Program-made: the position numbers and the translations under genes | Part shown: piece by piece, positions 8,035 through 15,788 of the stretch | Layout of the letters: each line of letters starts with the position of its first letter | Numbering within the stretch: position 1 is the first letter of the stretch | The notes under the pieces: model-generated | What the model was told of the DNA's origin: nothing | Seen by the model: the letters and a program-made list of their open reading frames with translations, nothing else | The model's database searches: none | Source: Turicibacter sp. | Lineage (GTDB): Bacteria > Bacillota > Bacilli > MOL361 > Turicibacteraceae | Length of the DNA: 21,773 bases | Assembly: GCA_030531025.1 (NCBI GenBank) | Contig: JAUMTV010000055.1 | Coordinates: forward strand, 1 to 21,773 | Reading direction: 5' to 3'

Positions 8035-9186
8035 ATGCTAGAACAACTGAAAAAGAATAAGCAATTATGGTTAAATTGTTTAAGTATATTCATTGTCGGA
8101 GTTGGATTAATCTTTATCTATTATATTTTAAATAATTTAGGCCTGATTACTGATCAGATTCATACATTCATCTTATTAATTCGTCCGGTTATTATTGCTT
8201 TTGGAATTGCTTATGTTTTAAATCGACCAATGATATATATTGAAAAAAAGCTAAAAGACTTAAGTCGCAAAATATTTAAAAAGGAGCTAGCATCAGGTTC
8301 TAGTCGAGGATTCACCATTTTACTTTTATTCATCCTTGTAGTCGGGTCTATTTACGTTTTATTTAATAGCATTATTCCACCAATTATGAAGAATTTACGA
8401 TTATTATTAGAATCATTACCAATGTTTCAAGAAAGTATGAATTATTACATTAAAGAGTTAGGGCCGTATGTGGAATCCTTTATTAATCAACAGCAAATTG
8501 ATCAAATCTCGAACTTTATTACTAATTTACTAAGTACGATAGGGACCCAAATCTTACAGTTAGGAACTGGTGTCATTACGAATGTAACTGGATTTGCCAT
8601 TAGTACGTTAACAACGATTATTTTGTCGATCTATTTCTTAAAAGATAAAGAAATCTTAATTAATTCGGTGGATAAAGGTGCTCAAGCATTATTATCACCA
8701 AGACTTTTAAAACGTATGAAACAACTGCTTCATGATTTAGATGTAGTGTTTGGTGGTTTTTTAATTGCTCAATTAATTGCAGCGATCCTAGCGGGAGTAT
8801 TCTCAACATTAATTTTATTAGTCATTCGTCATCCATTTGCCATCTTAGTTGGACTTGTAACAGGGGTCACAAATGTTATTCCATACATCGGGCCGATTTT
8901 AGGAGCTTTGTTAGGTTGTGTCCTGGGGTTATTTTCAAGCTTAAATTTAGCCATCTTATCATTAATTTTATTAACCATTTATCAACAATTAGATGCAAAT
9001 GTCATTCAGCCTAAGCTATTAAGTAATAGTGTAGGATTAAATCCAGTTTGGGTCTTAATTGCTATCTTAATTGGTGGACATTATTTAGGAATGGTTGGAA
9101 TGATTGTTTCTATTCCATCAGCAGCTTTAGCACAAATTTATTTAACCCGTCGCTACCATCGACTTAAAAATCAACAAAAAATATAA
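8035..9186 (+). CDS. AI-2E family transporter (PerM/YdiK-like integral membrane protein)
   Basis: This is a 383-residue polytopic membrane protein of the AI-2E exporter superfamily (PF01594). Hydrophobic segments lie near residues 12-32, 42-60, 90-112 and 180-205, with a cluster of helices from about 240 to 365. The family's conserved TNxIPYIGP motif is present at about 279-287 (TNVIPYIGP). The cytoplasmic or peripheral stretch between the early and late helices (about 115-180) is also typical. I chose ATG 8035 over an in-frame GTG at 8026, because GAGGTG (8023-8028) is the ribosome binding site with a 6-base gap and overlaps that GTG. Members include autoinducer-2 exporters, Na+/H+ antiporters and proteins of unknown substrate, so the cargo cannot be assigned. 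The gene stands alone with its own terminator. Confidence 0.85.
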   Translation: MLEQLKKNKQLWLNCLSIFIVGVGLIFIYYILNNLGLITDQIHTFILLIRPVIIAFGIAYVLNRPMIYIEKKLKDLSRKIFKKELASGSSRGFTILLLFILVVGSIYVLFNSIIPPIMKNLRLLLESLPMFQESMNYYIKELGPYVESFINQQQIDQISNFITNLLSTIGTQILQLGTGVITNVTGFAISTLTTIILSIYFLKDKEILINSVDKGAQALLSPRLLKRMKQLLHDLDVVFGGFLIAQLIAAILAGVFSTLILLVIRHPFAILVGLVTGVTNVIPYIGPILGALLGCVLGLFSSLNLAILSLILLTIYQQLDANVIQPKLLSNSVGLNPVWVLIAILIGGHYLGMVGMIVSIPSAALAQIYLTRRYHRLKNQQKI

Positions 9187-9187
9187 T

Positions 9188-9210
9188 AGCTATTTCTAAT
9201 AGCTTTTTTT
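9188..9210 (+). terminator. Terminator of the AI-2E-family transporter gene
   Basis: AGCTATT (9188-9194) pairs with AATAGCT (9198-9204) across a TCT loop, followed by T to 9210. It starts one base after the stop codon. Confidence 0.85.
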
Positions 9211-9323
9211 ACTTTAAAAAATTTATTAAAACTTAATATAACTACCATGTTAACCTTCAGCCTTAGTTTAGAGGAAATAATATAATCATTAAAATGAGAG
9301 GCGTCCTAGTCTATAAAATTAAA

Positions 9324-9357
9324 AAAGCTCATCAACTGCTATTTGTTGATGAGCTTT
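9324..9357 (-). terminator. Terminator of the ABC transporter operon (possibly bidirectional)
   Basis: A 13-bp perfect stem pairs 9324-9336 with 9345-9357 around an 8-base loop. On the minus strand it is followed by a T-rich tract and lies five bases beyond the permease stop codon. The plus-strand side also has a short T-rich tail, so it could stop transcripts arriving from the left as well. The preceding 9211-9323 holds no gene that I can support. Confidence 0.9.
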
Positions 9358-9361
9358 CTTT

Positions 9362-11962
9362 TTATATATTTTCTTGTTTCAAAGCATCGATAATGTTTAG
9401 TTTTCTTATTTGAATGAGTGAGTACCACATCGATAATCCAACAAAAATAAAGATTCCAAAGATAGCAATGATAAATGAAGACCAGGGTAGAGTAAATGGC
9501 ATTTCAAAATTTGATTTTAAAATTTGATAAACGATGTACATTAACCCGATACTGAGTGGGATTCCATATGATAATGCTTTTAATCCATAAAATAGACTTT
9601 CAAATCGAATCATTTTATTAAATGATTTTGAATCCATTCCAACCGAGCGAATCATAGCAAATTCACGCGTACGAAGAAGCATACTAGTTGTAATTGTGTT
9701 AAACACGTTCACAAGACAGATAAGCGTAATTAAACAAATGAATCCATAAGCAAAAATTGAAATTAATAGTTCTAGCTGTTTCTGTGACTCATGCGACTTT
9801 TGAAGACTAAAAATACTAGGCATTGTTAATGAATTAGCTTCCTGATATAAATTGGCGATTTCATTTTCTAATGTAGAAGCATCATCACTTGTTAAATAGA
9901 GAGATAAATTGCTATAACCTCCGTCAAATACACCTTGCTCAAACATCCCTTCAATAGCTGATAGAGGAGTAATTACAGGGATGTTATTTGAAAGGAAATC
10001 GTAAGTTATTCCCATAGGTAGCTCACTTGTATAACCAAGTATGTTAAATTGATATTTGTTTGAGTGAAAGGTTAAATGATCGATTTCTTTTAATAGACTA
10101 ACATGCATATATTTATTATCTTTTAAGAACTGTTGCGTATTAATGACAATGATTGGAATTGTTGATGAATTACTTATTTCATTATTTTGATCAATATAAC
10201 GATTGAAGACATCATCTCGTATTCCATAAATTTTTAATTCAAACTGATTGAGTAAAGCTGAAAAGTCTGTATCTGATTGTTCGCCTTTTAAAAGTTCAAT
10301 TGCTTGTTCAGTTAAAAGCTCTTCTGTAATTGAAGTGTAAGTGTAAGCTTGTTGAATATAGTTATAGTCTTTGACACTTGGTAAGTTAACAATTTCATCG
10401 ATTAAAAGACTTTCTGAAGAATGACTTAGAGCGTATCCATAATCAGTACTATCTCCACTCATGTATAAATCATAATTAATTGTTTCCAACGTTAAATTAT
10501 AAGCAGATTGTAAAGTATTTAAAAAATAAGTGGTTATTAAAAATAAAGAAAAACTTAAAATAAGGGAAAAGACAGTTGCACGATAGCGGCGTTTTTGGCG
10601 CTTAATATTTTTAAGAGCTAAATCACCTTCAATTCCAAAGATCTTTGAGACTATTTTCGATGTTTTGACTGCTCGACGTGGAATTTTTACTTCAGTATTT
10701 TGACGTATTGCAATCATCGGTGAGACCTTTGCTGCACGACGAGCAGGAATCCATGCTGAAATAAAAATAGTTAAGATAGAAAATAAAATCGCAATAATAA
10801 TGGAAGGAGCAGAAATGACGAGTCGAAGTGCGATCGTCATATTAGCCGCTGATTGAAAAATAGGATTAACAAGATTGAAAGTGACTCCCATTCCAATTGT
10901 TCCAAATAAAAGTCCTAGTGGAATGGCAATTGTTCCAATCACAACACCTTCAAACAAAATCGCGCTACGTTTTTGAGCTTTTGTTGCTCCAACACTTGCA
11001 AGCATCCCTAAATGCTTCATTCGCTTACTCGCTGAAATAGAGAAGGCATTATAAATGACACTCACAGATCCTATCATAATCACACACATAAAGAAGAAAG
11101 CAAGGGAATAAATCATCAGATTCATTGAATCATTTCCTGTCACACCGTAAAATCGTAATAACTCTTTATTAAAGGCAATCATTGGACTCTCAGTTGCGTC
11201 TTTAGGAACATTTGCTTCACTTGCTACTTGCATCGCATGGTTATAAAGCTTTGGTGTAATATGACTTAGTTGCACGGAAACATCTACACTTAAAAGAGTA
11301 GCATCTAATTCAGAATCTAAAGCAGTAATCACCGTAAAAGCAGGGCCCCATGACGAAATGTAGCGTGGTTCAGAAGTAATTCCAACAATAGTGAATGTAT
11401 ATTCTTTTGTATCAACTAATGTTTCTATGTTACAGTCACCTCCCCAATCACTTGGAGATAAATACTCTCCAAACTCATTCACACGTTGACCAACCGTCAA
11501 AGTAATCGTATCCCCAATTTGATAATTAACACCGCTATTATAAATTGCATCTTTTGATAAGAGAATCTCATGTGAATTAGCAGGGAAACGTCCTTGAATT
11601 AAATTAACAGGAAAAGCTTCTTGTGCAGATTCATTAAAAGCAAGAAGATGAAAATAAGGTTTACTAGAATACTTATTCTCATCTAAGCGAGCATGCCCAA
11701 GTGATTGAGAATAGAAAGTAGCTTTTGTATCTGAGTCATTTTCAATCACAGATAAAGATTCTTTCGGAACATCTTCATATAAAACATGCCAGTTTCCATC
11801 GATTTGAATCGTGCGTCGTTGAAGTAAATCCATAAATGATGCTGCTGAAGTGGCAACGGCTGTAATCATCGTCACCGATAAAATGACTCCAATTAATGTC
11901 ACTAATGTTTGTCTTTTATTTTCTTTTAAATAACTAATCGTTAACTTTTGAATAATGTTCAT
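9362..11962 (-). CDS. Large ABC transporter permease with two MacB/FtsX-type units
   Basis: This 866-residue membrane subunit probably works with the ATPase encoded immediately upstream (4-base overlap, 11959-11962). The layout reads as two FtsX-like units. Unit one has TM1 at about 20-42, a large extracytoplasmic domain at 45-278, then TM2-4 at about 281-306, 336-360 and 382-405, ending in an IPARRAAKVSPMIAIR cytoplasmic segment. Unit two has TM5 at about 463-482, an extracytoplasmic domain to about 745, and three C-terminal helices before an RKLNIIDALKQE tail. Such permeases usually act on extracellular or membrane-embedded peptides or lipids rather than importing nutrients. Linkage to a two-component system suggests antimicrobial-peptide sensing or resistance, but the substrate is unknown. 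At 866 residues it is longer than typical BceB permeases (roughly 620-670 residues), and the two-unit layout differs from theirs. Confidence 0.88.
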   Translation of the reverse strand: MNIIQKLTISYLKENKRQTLVTLIGVILSVTMITAVATSAASFMDLLQRRTIQIDGNWHVLYEDVPKESLSVIENDSDTKATFYSQSLGHARLDENKYSSKPYFHLLAFNESAQEAFPVNLIQGRFPANSHEILLSKDAIYNSGVNYQIGDTITLTVGQRVNEFGEYLSPSDWGGDCNIETLVDTKEYTFTIVGITSEPRYISSWGPAFTVITALDSELDATLLSVDVSVQLSHITPKLYNHAMQVASEANVPKDATESPMIAFNKELLRFYGVTGNDSMNLMIYSLAFFFMCVIMIGSVSVIYNAFSISASKRMKHLGMLASVGATKAQKRSAILFEGVVIGTIAIPLGLLFGTIGMGVTFNLVNPIFQSAANMTIALRLVISAPSIIIAILFSILTIFISAWIPARRAAKVSPMIAIRQNTEVKIPRRAVKTSKIVSKIFGIEGDLALKNIKRQKRRYRATVFSLILSFSLFLITTYFLNTLQSAYNLTLETINYDLYMSGDSTDYGYALSHSSESLLIDEIVNLPSVKDYNYIQQAYTYTSITEELLTEQAIELLKGEQSDTDFSALLNQFELKIYGIRDDVFNRYIDQNNEISNSSTIPIIVINTQQFLKDNKYMHVSLLKEIDHLTFHSNKYQFNILGYTSELPMGITYDFLSNNIPVITPLSAIEGMFEQGVFDGGYSNLSLYLTSDDASTLENEIANLYQEANSLTMPSIFSLQKSHESQKQLELLISIFAYGFICLITLICLVNVFNTITTSMLLRTREFAMIRSVGMDSKSFNKMIRFESLFYGLKALSYGIPLSIGLMYIVYQILKSNFEMPFTLPWSSFIIAIFGIFIFVGLSMWYSLIQIRKLNIIDALKQENI

Positions 11963-12642
11963 CGACGAATCACCTCATCTTTAATGATGCGACCATCTTC
12001 AATTGAAATGATACGATCAGCTTGTAAAGCAATTTTCTCATCATGTGTAATAACAATTAATGTTTGATTATATTTTTTATTCGATAACTTTAATAATTCT
12101 AAGATCTCCTGGCTGTTCTTCCCATCTAAATTTCCAGTCGGTTCATCGGCTAACACAAGTGCAGGGTAGTTAATCAGTGCACGTCCAATTGAAACACGTT
12201 GTTGTTGACCACCTGATAATTCATTAGGAAGGTGATTGACACGTTCACTTAGGCCGAGTGTTTTTAATAATTCATCTAATTGAGCTTCATCAACCTTACG
12301 GTGATCAAGAAGTAGAGGAAGTGTAACATTTTCACGTACATTTAATACAGGCATTAAGTTATAAAATTGATAAATTAATCCGATTTGTCGGCGACGAAAT
12401 ACAGCTAACTGTGTCTCATTTAAGTCATAAATATTTGTTTGATCAATATAAACATTCCCACTACTTGGATAATCGACTCCCCCTAAAATATGAAGTAATG
12501 TTGATTTTCCAGAACCTGAAGGTCCAATAATCGCAACGAACTCTCCTTTATTAACGGAAAAACTAATATCATCTAAAGCTTTAACGGCTGTTGGTCCTTC
12601 GCCATATACTTTACTAACATGTTCAACTTTTAAAATTTCCAT
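11959..12642 (-). CDS. ABC transporter ATP-binding protein (MacB/LolD/BceA type)
   Basis: This 227-residue ATPase should energise the adjoining FtsX-type permease. Walker A is GPSGSGKST (residues 40-48). The ABC signature LSGGQQQRV is at 142-150. Walker B is ALVLADEP (161-168) with catalytic E167, followed by the TGNLD motif common in the MacB/LolD/FtsE group and the switch histidine in VITHDE. Start ATG 12642 has a strong AAGGAGG site eight bases upstream. The stop overlaps the permease start by four bases, implying translational coupling. An 87-base gap with its own promoter separates it from the kinase gene, so transporter expression can be raised independently of the regulator pair. Confidence 0.95.
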   Translation of the reverse strand: MEILKVEHVSKVYGEGPTAVKALDDISFSVNKGEFVAIIGPSGSGKSTLLHILGGVDYPSSGNVYIDQTNIYDLNETQLAVFRRRQIGLIYQFYNLMPVLNVRENVTLPLLLDHRKVDEAQLDELLKTLGLSERVNHLPNELSGGQQQRVSIGRALINYPALVLADEPTGNLDGKNSQEILELLKLSNKKYNQTLIVITHDEKIALQADRIISIEDGRIIKDEVIRR

Positions 12643-12674
12643 TTCTAATCCTCCTTGTTTGATTTGATAACTTA

Positions 12675-12729
12675 AGTATACCGTTCGAAGGTGACAGCTT
12701 AGTGACTAAAAAAGTGACAGAATAGTCAC
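12675..12729 (-). promoter_or_regulatory. Promoter and likely response-regulator binding sites for the ABC genes
   Basis: On the minus strand, TATACT (12680-12675) is a good -10 box but no TTGACA-like -35 is present. Upstream lie GTCAC/GTGAC half-sites. Reading the plus strand, GTGAC occurs at 12691-12695, 12702-12706 and 12714-12718, followed by GTCAC at 12725-12729, spaced 11, 12 and 11 bases. One-turn spacing of direct repeats next to a missing -35 is the usual arrangement for activation by OmpR/PhoB-class regulators. The adjacent response regulator is the obvious ligand, which is an inference. The last site abuts the kinase stop codon. Confidence 0.6.
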
Positions 12730-13728
12730 TTAAACAATGAGTTTATAAAATTTTAATTTAAAAGTTGTTCCCTCACCTAGTATACTTTCGACTAATATAT
12801 CACCATTTTGTTCATTAATAATACTTTTGGCCATGGCAAGTCCAATCCCGACGCTATCACGATTTGCATTTTTCCCACGATAAAATCGTTTAAATAAGTA
12901 CGGAAGATCCTCTTTATCAATTCCTTCCCCATTATCTTTAATTGTAATCTCTGTATAAATCGGATTTTCCTGTATATTTACTTGAATCGTTCCACAAACG
13001 GGCGTATGTTCAATCGCATTTTTAAAAATATTAGTTAATGCCTCAACCGTCCATTGAAAATCACCGACAATTTTGCACTCGTCTCCTTGAACTATAAACT
13101 GTTGCTCTTTAATTTCTAGTGGAATCATTAAAGGTTCAATCGCATGTTGAATTAAAGTTTTAACTGAGAGTATCTCTTGTTTAAAATCAGCAGTTTTTGT
13201 ATCGAGCTTCGCAAATTTTAATAATGAACTGACTAACCACTGTAAACGATCGAGTTGAGTTTTATTTTGACTTATAAACATCAGTCGTGTTTGTTCATCT
13301 AAATTGGGATCAGCTAATAATTCATTCATCATACGTATCGAGGTTAATGGTGTTTTTAATTGATGAGAAATATCAGACATGGCATCTGCTAAATACTGTG
13401 TTTCTTGTTCAAGTAACTCATTTGCTTCTTTGAGCCGTAACGTCACTTTATACAGTTCACTTTTTAAAATACTAAGTTCACCTTCTTGATTATCTCGAAT
13501 TTCTAATTCATAATGTCCAAGACTGACGCGCCGTAATGTTTCAGAAAGCTTCGCTATTTGAATGTATCGCCAGCGATGATACATAAAAAAAGCAATCCAC
13601 ATTAACACCTGCATCCCTAGTACAAAAAGCCCTAAGCGTACATTCACAATCAGACAAACGATAGTTACTAAACACATTAAAATAAATTGGATACTCATAA
13701 AGATGAAAAATTCTTTATTTCGGCTCAT
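12730..13728 (-). CDS. Sensor histidine kinase with a minimal extracytoplasmic sensor
   Basis: This 332-residue membrane kinase should phosphorylate the response regulator encoded just upstream. Two hydrophobic segments (about 7-30 and 33-51) are separated by only a few residues, so there is almost no external domain. That is typical of intramembrane-sensing kinases that take their signal from a partner membrane protein. A degenerate HAMP-like linker (about 52-105) leads to the H box ISHQLKTPL with phospho-acceptor H122. The ATPase domain has N box N237 (KNAIEH), G1 DNGEGI (265-270), an F box (LFKRFYRG, 278-285) and G2 GIGLAMA (294-300). The ATG overlaps the regulator's stop as ATGA (13725-13728), with AGAGGTGAAGGA as the ribosome binding site. 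The likely signal source is the ABC permease, by analogy with BceS systems. Confidence 0.92.
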   Translation of the reverse strand: MSRNKEFFIFMSIQFILMCLVTIVCLIVNVRLGLFVLGMQVLMWIAFFMYHRWRYIQIAKLSETLRRVSLGHYELEIRDNQEGELSILKSELYKVTLRLKEANELLEQETQYLADAMSDISHQLKTPLTSIRMMNELLADPNLDEQTRLMFISQNKTQLDRLQWLVSSLLKFAKLDTKTADFKQEILSVKTLIQHAIEPLMIPLEIKEQQFIVQGDECKIVGDFQWTVEALTNIFKNAIEHTPVCGTIQVNIQENPIYTEITIKDNGEGIDKEDLPYLFKRFYRGKNANRDSVGIGLAMAKSIINEQNGDILVESILGEGTTFKLKFYKLIV

Positions 13729-14414
13729 TCCTTCACCTCTAACTTATAGCCAAGTCCTCGGACGGTTTGAATTAAAGTTGGTTTTTGTGGATTGTCTTCA
13801 AGTTTTTCACGAAGACGCTTAATATAAACTGTTAGAGTATTATCGTTCACAAAATCACCAGCCACATCCCAAATGCTATCAAGTAGCTGAACGCGACTTA
13901 ACACTTGATTTTTATGATGAACAAGTATCAAGAATAAACGATACTCAAGTGCGGTTAACAAAACTTCTTTGGAATGTTTATACACTTTAGCTTTAGCCAG
14001 ATCTAAACTGACATTGCCAAATGTTAACGAACTTGGTTGTGCTTGTGTCTTGCCGCTACGGCGAAGCACAGATTTGATACGTGCAATTAACTCCCGAATA
14101 CCAAAAGGTTTTGTAATATAATCATCAGCTCCTAGTTCTAATCCCATCACAATATTAACTTCAGCGTCACAAGCAGTTAGGAAAATAACAGGTGTTTGAG
14201 TGGCATTTGAACTTTTTAAAAACTGACACACTTCATAGCCATCACCGTCAGGTAATCCAACATCTAAAAGCAACAAATCGAACGTCTTTTGGTTTAATAA
14301 TGCTTTAGCCTCTTTAACCGTACCAACTGATTGAACCTGAAATCCTTCTTGTTTCAAGGCAAAACTTAATCCCATAATAATTGATGAGTCATCCTCAATT
14401 AATAAAATTTCCAT
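13725..14414 (-). CDS. OmpR/PhoB-family response regulator
   Basis: This is a 229-residue DNA-binding regulator. The receiver domain (about 1-115) shows the acidic pair in IEDD (7-10), phospho-acceptor D51 in LLDVGLPD, T80 and K102 in ITKPFG. The C-terminal winged helix (about 130-226) carries the ALEYRLF and VQTVRGLGYKLE motifs of the OmpR class. I set the start at ATG 14414 rather than the in-frame TTG at 14417; an AAAGGA site lies nine bases upstream. It is first in the operon and translationally coupled to the kinase. A GTGAC-N6-GTCAT site upstream of its promoter (14470-14485) matches the sites at the ABC promoter and suggests autoregulation. Confidence 0.94.
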   Translation of the reverse strand: MEILLIEDDSSIIMGLSFALKQEGFQVQSVGTVKEAKALLNQKTFDLLLLDVGLPDGDGYEVCQFLKSSNATQTPVIFLTACDAEVNIVMGLELGADDYITKPFGIRELIARIKSVLRRSGKTQAQPSSLTFGNVSLDLAKAKVYKHSKEVLLTALEYRLFLILVHHKNQVLSRVQLLDSIWDVAGDFVNDNTLTVYIKRLREKLEDNPQKPTLIQTVRGLGYKLEVKE

Positions 14415-14441
14415 CAAAATCCATCCTTTCGCATTAGTTTT

Positions 14442-14485
14442 ATTATACCCATAAATAACTGTTCTTGAAGTGACGATTTTGTCAT
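14442..14485 (-). promoter_or_regulatory. Promoter of the regulator-kinase genes with a putative autoregulatory operator
   Basis: On the minus strand TATAAT (14447-14442) is a consensus -10 box, but no good -35 sequence lies 16-18 bases upstream. In that place the plus strand reads GTGAC-GATTTT-GTCAT (14470-14485), which is the same half-site arrangement as GTGAC-AGAATA-GTCAC at 12714-12729. The operator also overlaps a TTGTCA (14479-14484) that could be a -35 for the divergent splB-like gene, though no good -10 goes with it. A TTGTCG/TATAAG pair (14510-14515/14533-14538) is an alternative promoter for that gene, but it would start transcription inside its ribosome binding site. Confidence 0.5.
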
Positions 14486-14552
14486 CTTTATTAAAAATGA
14501 TGCGATATTTTGTCGAATTTGAAAAATAATATTATAAGAAAGGAGGATATGT

Positions 14553-15572
14553 ATGTTTAAACCGAAACACGTTTATATTGAAAAAGAAGCACTTGATTAT
14601 TCACTCGGGAATGAATTAAAAGAGAAGTTTGAAAAGATGGACATTCCAGTTGATATTTTAGAAAGTAATCGCGTCAATTTTTTAAGAGGAAAAAATGTTC
14701 AAGAAAAATATGAAATTGGAAAACGTGTACTTGTCATTGGAGTTCGTCGAACACTTGAATTTCAATCATGTAAGCCATCTGCACATTATCAACTGCCACT
14801 CGTGACAGGTTGCATTGGAAAATGTGAGTACTGTTATTTGAATACGAATTTAAAAGATAAGCCATTCACACGTATCTATGTGAATATTGATGATATTTTA
14901 AAAAAAGCAAAACGATATATTCAAATTGGAAAGTTTAGACCAACTATCTTTGAAGGGTCCGCAACATCTGATCCCATTCCTGTTGAACCATATACACATG
15001 CTTTAGCTAAATCGATTGAGTACTTTGGGAAACAGCCCGATGCAAGATTCCGCTTCGTCACTAAATTTACTGATGTTGACGATTTACTTTATTTAAAACA
15101 TAATGAGAAAACAGAAATTAGATTTTCCATTAATACAGATACGGTCATTGAAAGTTTTGAACATGGGACACCACGTGTAAAACAGCGTATTGAAGCAGCA
15201 CGAAAAGTCATTAAAGCAGGATATCCTGTCGGTTTTTTAATTGCCCCTGTGTTCATCTATCCAAACTGGAAAGAAGACTATCTGATGCTAATTAAAATGC
15301 TAAAAAATTATTTACCAAATGAAGAACTGAAACATCCAATCACCTTTGAAATCATATCCCATCGCTTTACTCCAACCGCTAAAAATCATATTTTGCAAGT
15401 CTTTGAAGAAAGTAAACTTCCGATGGATGAATCGGAACGTACCTATAAATACGGTCAATTTGGTTATGGAAAATACGTTTACCCAAAAGAAACTATTGCC
15501 GAAATTAAAGAACTCTTTGAGTTCGGGCTCAGCCATCTTCCATTTCCTTATGAAATCAAATACATCATCTAA
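14553..15572 (+). CDS. splB: Spore photoproduct lyase-like radical SAM protein (SplB family) with Ala at the catalytic Cys position
   Basis: The 339-residue protein aligns along its length, from memory, with Bacillus subtilis SplB (342 residues), the radical SAM enzyme that reverses spore photoproduct (a thymine dimer) in germinating spores. The 4Fe-4S motif CxxxCxxC is intact (C87, C91, C94), as are the neighbouring tyrosines Y93 and Y95. The KPSAHYQLPLVTGC, RFVTKF, RFSINTDTVI and HRFT segments match the family. The position equivalent to the B. subtilis hydrogen donor Cys141 (FEASCTSD) is Ala137 here (FEGSATSD). Numbering is offset by four at all matched sites, so this is not an alignment slip. 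It may be a paralogue with changed chemistry or use another donor such as C73. Start ATG 14553 follows a strong AAGGAGGAT site. It is divergent from the regulator operon and has no clear terminator after it. Confidence 0.85.
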   Translation: MFKPKHVYIEKEALDYSLGNELKEKFEKMDIPVDILESNRVNFLRGKNVQEKYEIGKRVLVIGVRRTLEFQSCKPSAHYQLPLVTGCIGKCEYCYLNTNLKDKPFTRIYVNIDDILKKAKRYIQIGKFRPTIFEGSATSDPIPVEPYTHALAKSIEYFGKQPDARFRFVTKFTDVDDLLYLKHNEKTEIRFSINTDTVIESFEHGTPRVKQRIEAARKVIKAGYPVGFLIAPVFIYPNWKEDYLMLIKMLKNYLPNEELKHPITFEIISHRFTPTAKNHILQVFEESKLPMDESERTYKYGQFGYGKYVYPKETIAEIKELFEFGLSHLPFPYEIKYII

Positions 15573-15615
15573 ATAAAATAGAGTTAATAGGTACCTTTTT
15601 AATCAATTTCAAAAA

Positions 15616-15642
15616 AGTAATCGTTTTTATAAAGCGCTATTA
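15616..15642 (+). promoter_or_regulatory. Candidate catabolite-responsive (cre) sites upstream of the beta-glucoside operon
   Basis: Two overlapping near-matches to the CcpA site TGNAANCGNWNNCA are visible: AGTAATCGTTTTTA (15616-15629) and ATAAAGCGCTATTA (15629-15642). The second has the AAAGCGCT core of strong cre sites. They end six bases before the -35 box. CcpA control of beta-glucoside uptake operons is well known, so the assignment fits the context, but each site has two or more mismatches. Confidence 0.5.
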
Positions 15643-15648
15643 AATCTC

Positions 15649-15677
15649 TTTACAAATACATAGCCATATGATATTAT
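15649..15677 (+). promoter_or_regulatory. Promoter of the licT-PTS-glucosidase operon
   Basis: TTTACA (15649-15654) and TATTAT (15672-15677) are separated by exactly 17 bases, a good vegetative promoter. Transcription would start near 15684, immediately before the RAT element, as is usual in this class of operon. Confidence 0.85.
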
Positions 15678-15685
15678 GATGATAT

Positions 15686-15714
15686 GGATTGTAACTGGTT
15701 AGGCAGGCAAAACC
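15686..15714 (+). promoter_or_regulatory. Ribonucleic antiterminator (RAT1) for a LicT/BglG-type protein
   Basis: This 29-base element fits the RAT pattern: GGATTGTAACTG at the 5' side, a short loop, and CAGGCAAAACC at the 3' side. CTG (15695-15697) pairs with CAG (15704-15706), and the outer GG pairs with CC. Its 3' half overlaps the 5' arm of the terminator at 15705-15745. Binding of active LicT should therefore stabilise the RAT and allow read-through into licT. Confidence 0.92.
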
Positions 15715-15745
15715 CACTTCTATAGGGAGGGTTTTGCCTTTTTTT
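15705..15745 (+). terminator. RAT1-controlled intrinsic terminator
   Basis: The 11-bp stem pairs 15705-15715 with 15729-15739, a perfect match containing GGCAAAACCC and GGGTTTTGCC. It has a 13-base loop and T residues to 15745. It shares bases 15705-15714 with the RAT, so the two structures exclude each other. Confidence 0.95.
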
Positions 15746-15788
15746 ATATTCATTTTGAGGTTAGCTTGATGATAGGAGAGGAAGATAA

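Noticed and set aside
9295..9410. Short plus-strand frame starting MRGVLVYK
   Set aside because: It has no clear ribosome binding site, runs straight through the ABC operon terminator and is antisense to the permease C terminus.
14415..14417. TTG as the start codon of the response regulator
   Set aside because: The ATG directly after it has suitable spacing to AAAGGA and gives the usual receiver-domain N terminus.
15312..15576. Alternative frames on both strands over the 3' end of the splB-like gene
   Set aside because: They overlap the conserved C-terminal region of the SplB homologue and have no independent support.
15573..15610. Possible terminator of the splB-like gene around the GGTACC palindrome
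   Set aside because: The stem is too short and is interrupted; the few T after it are not enough to call a terminator.
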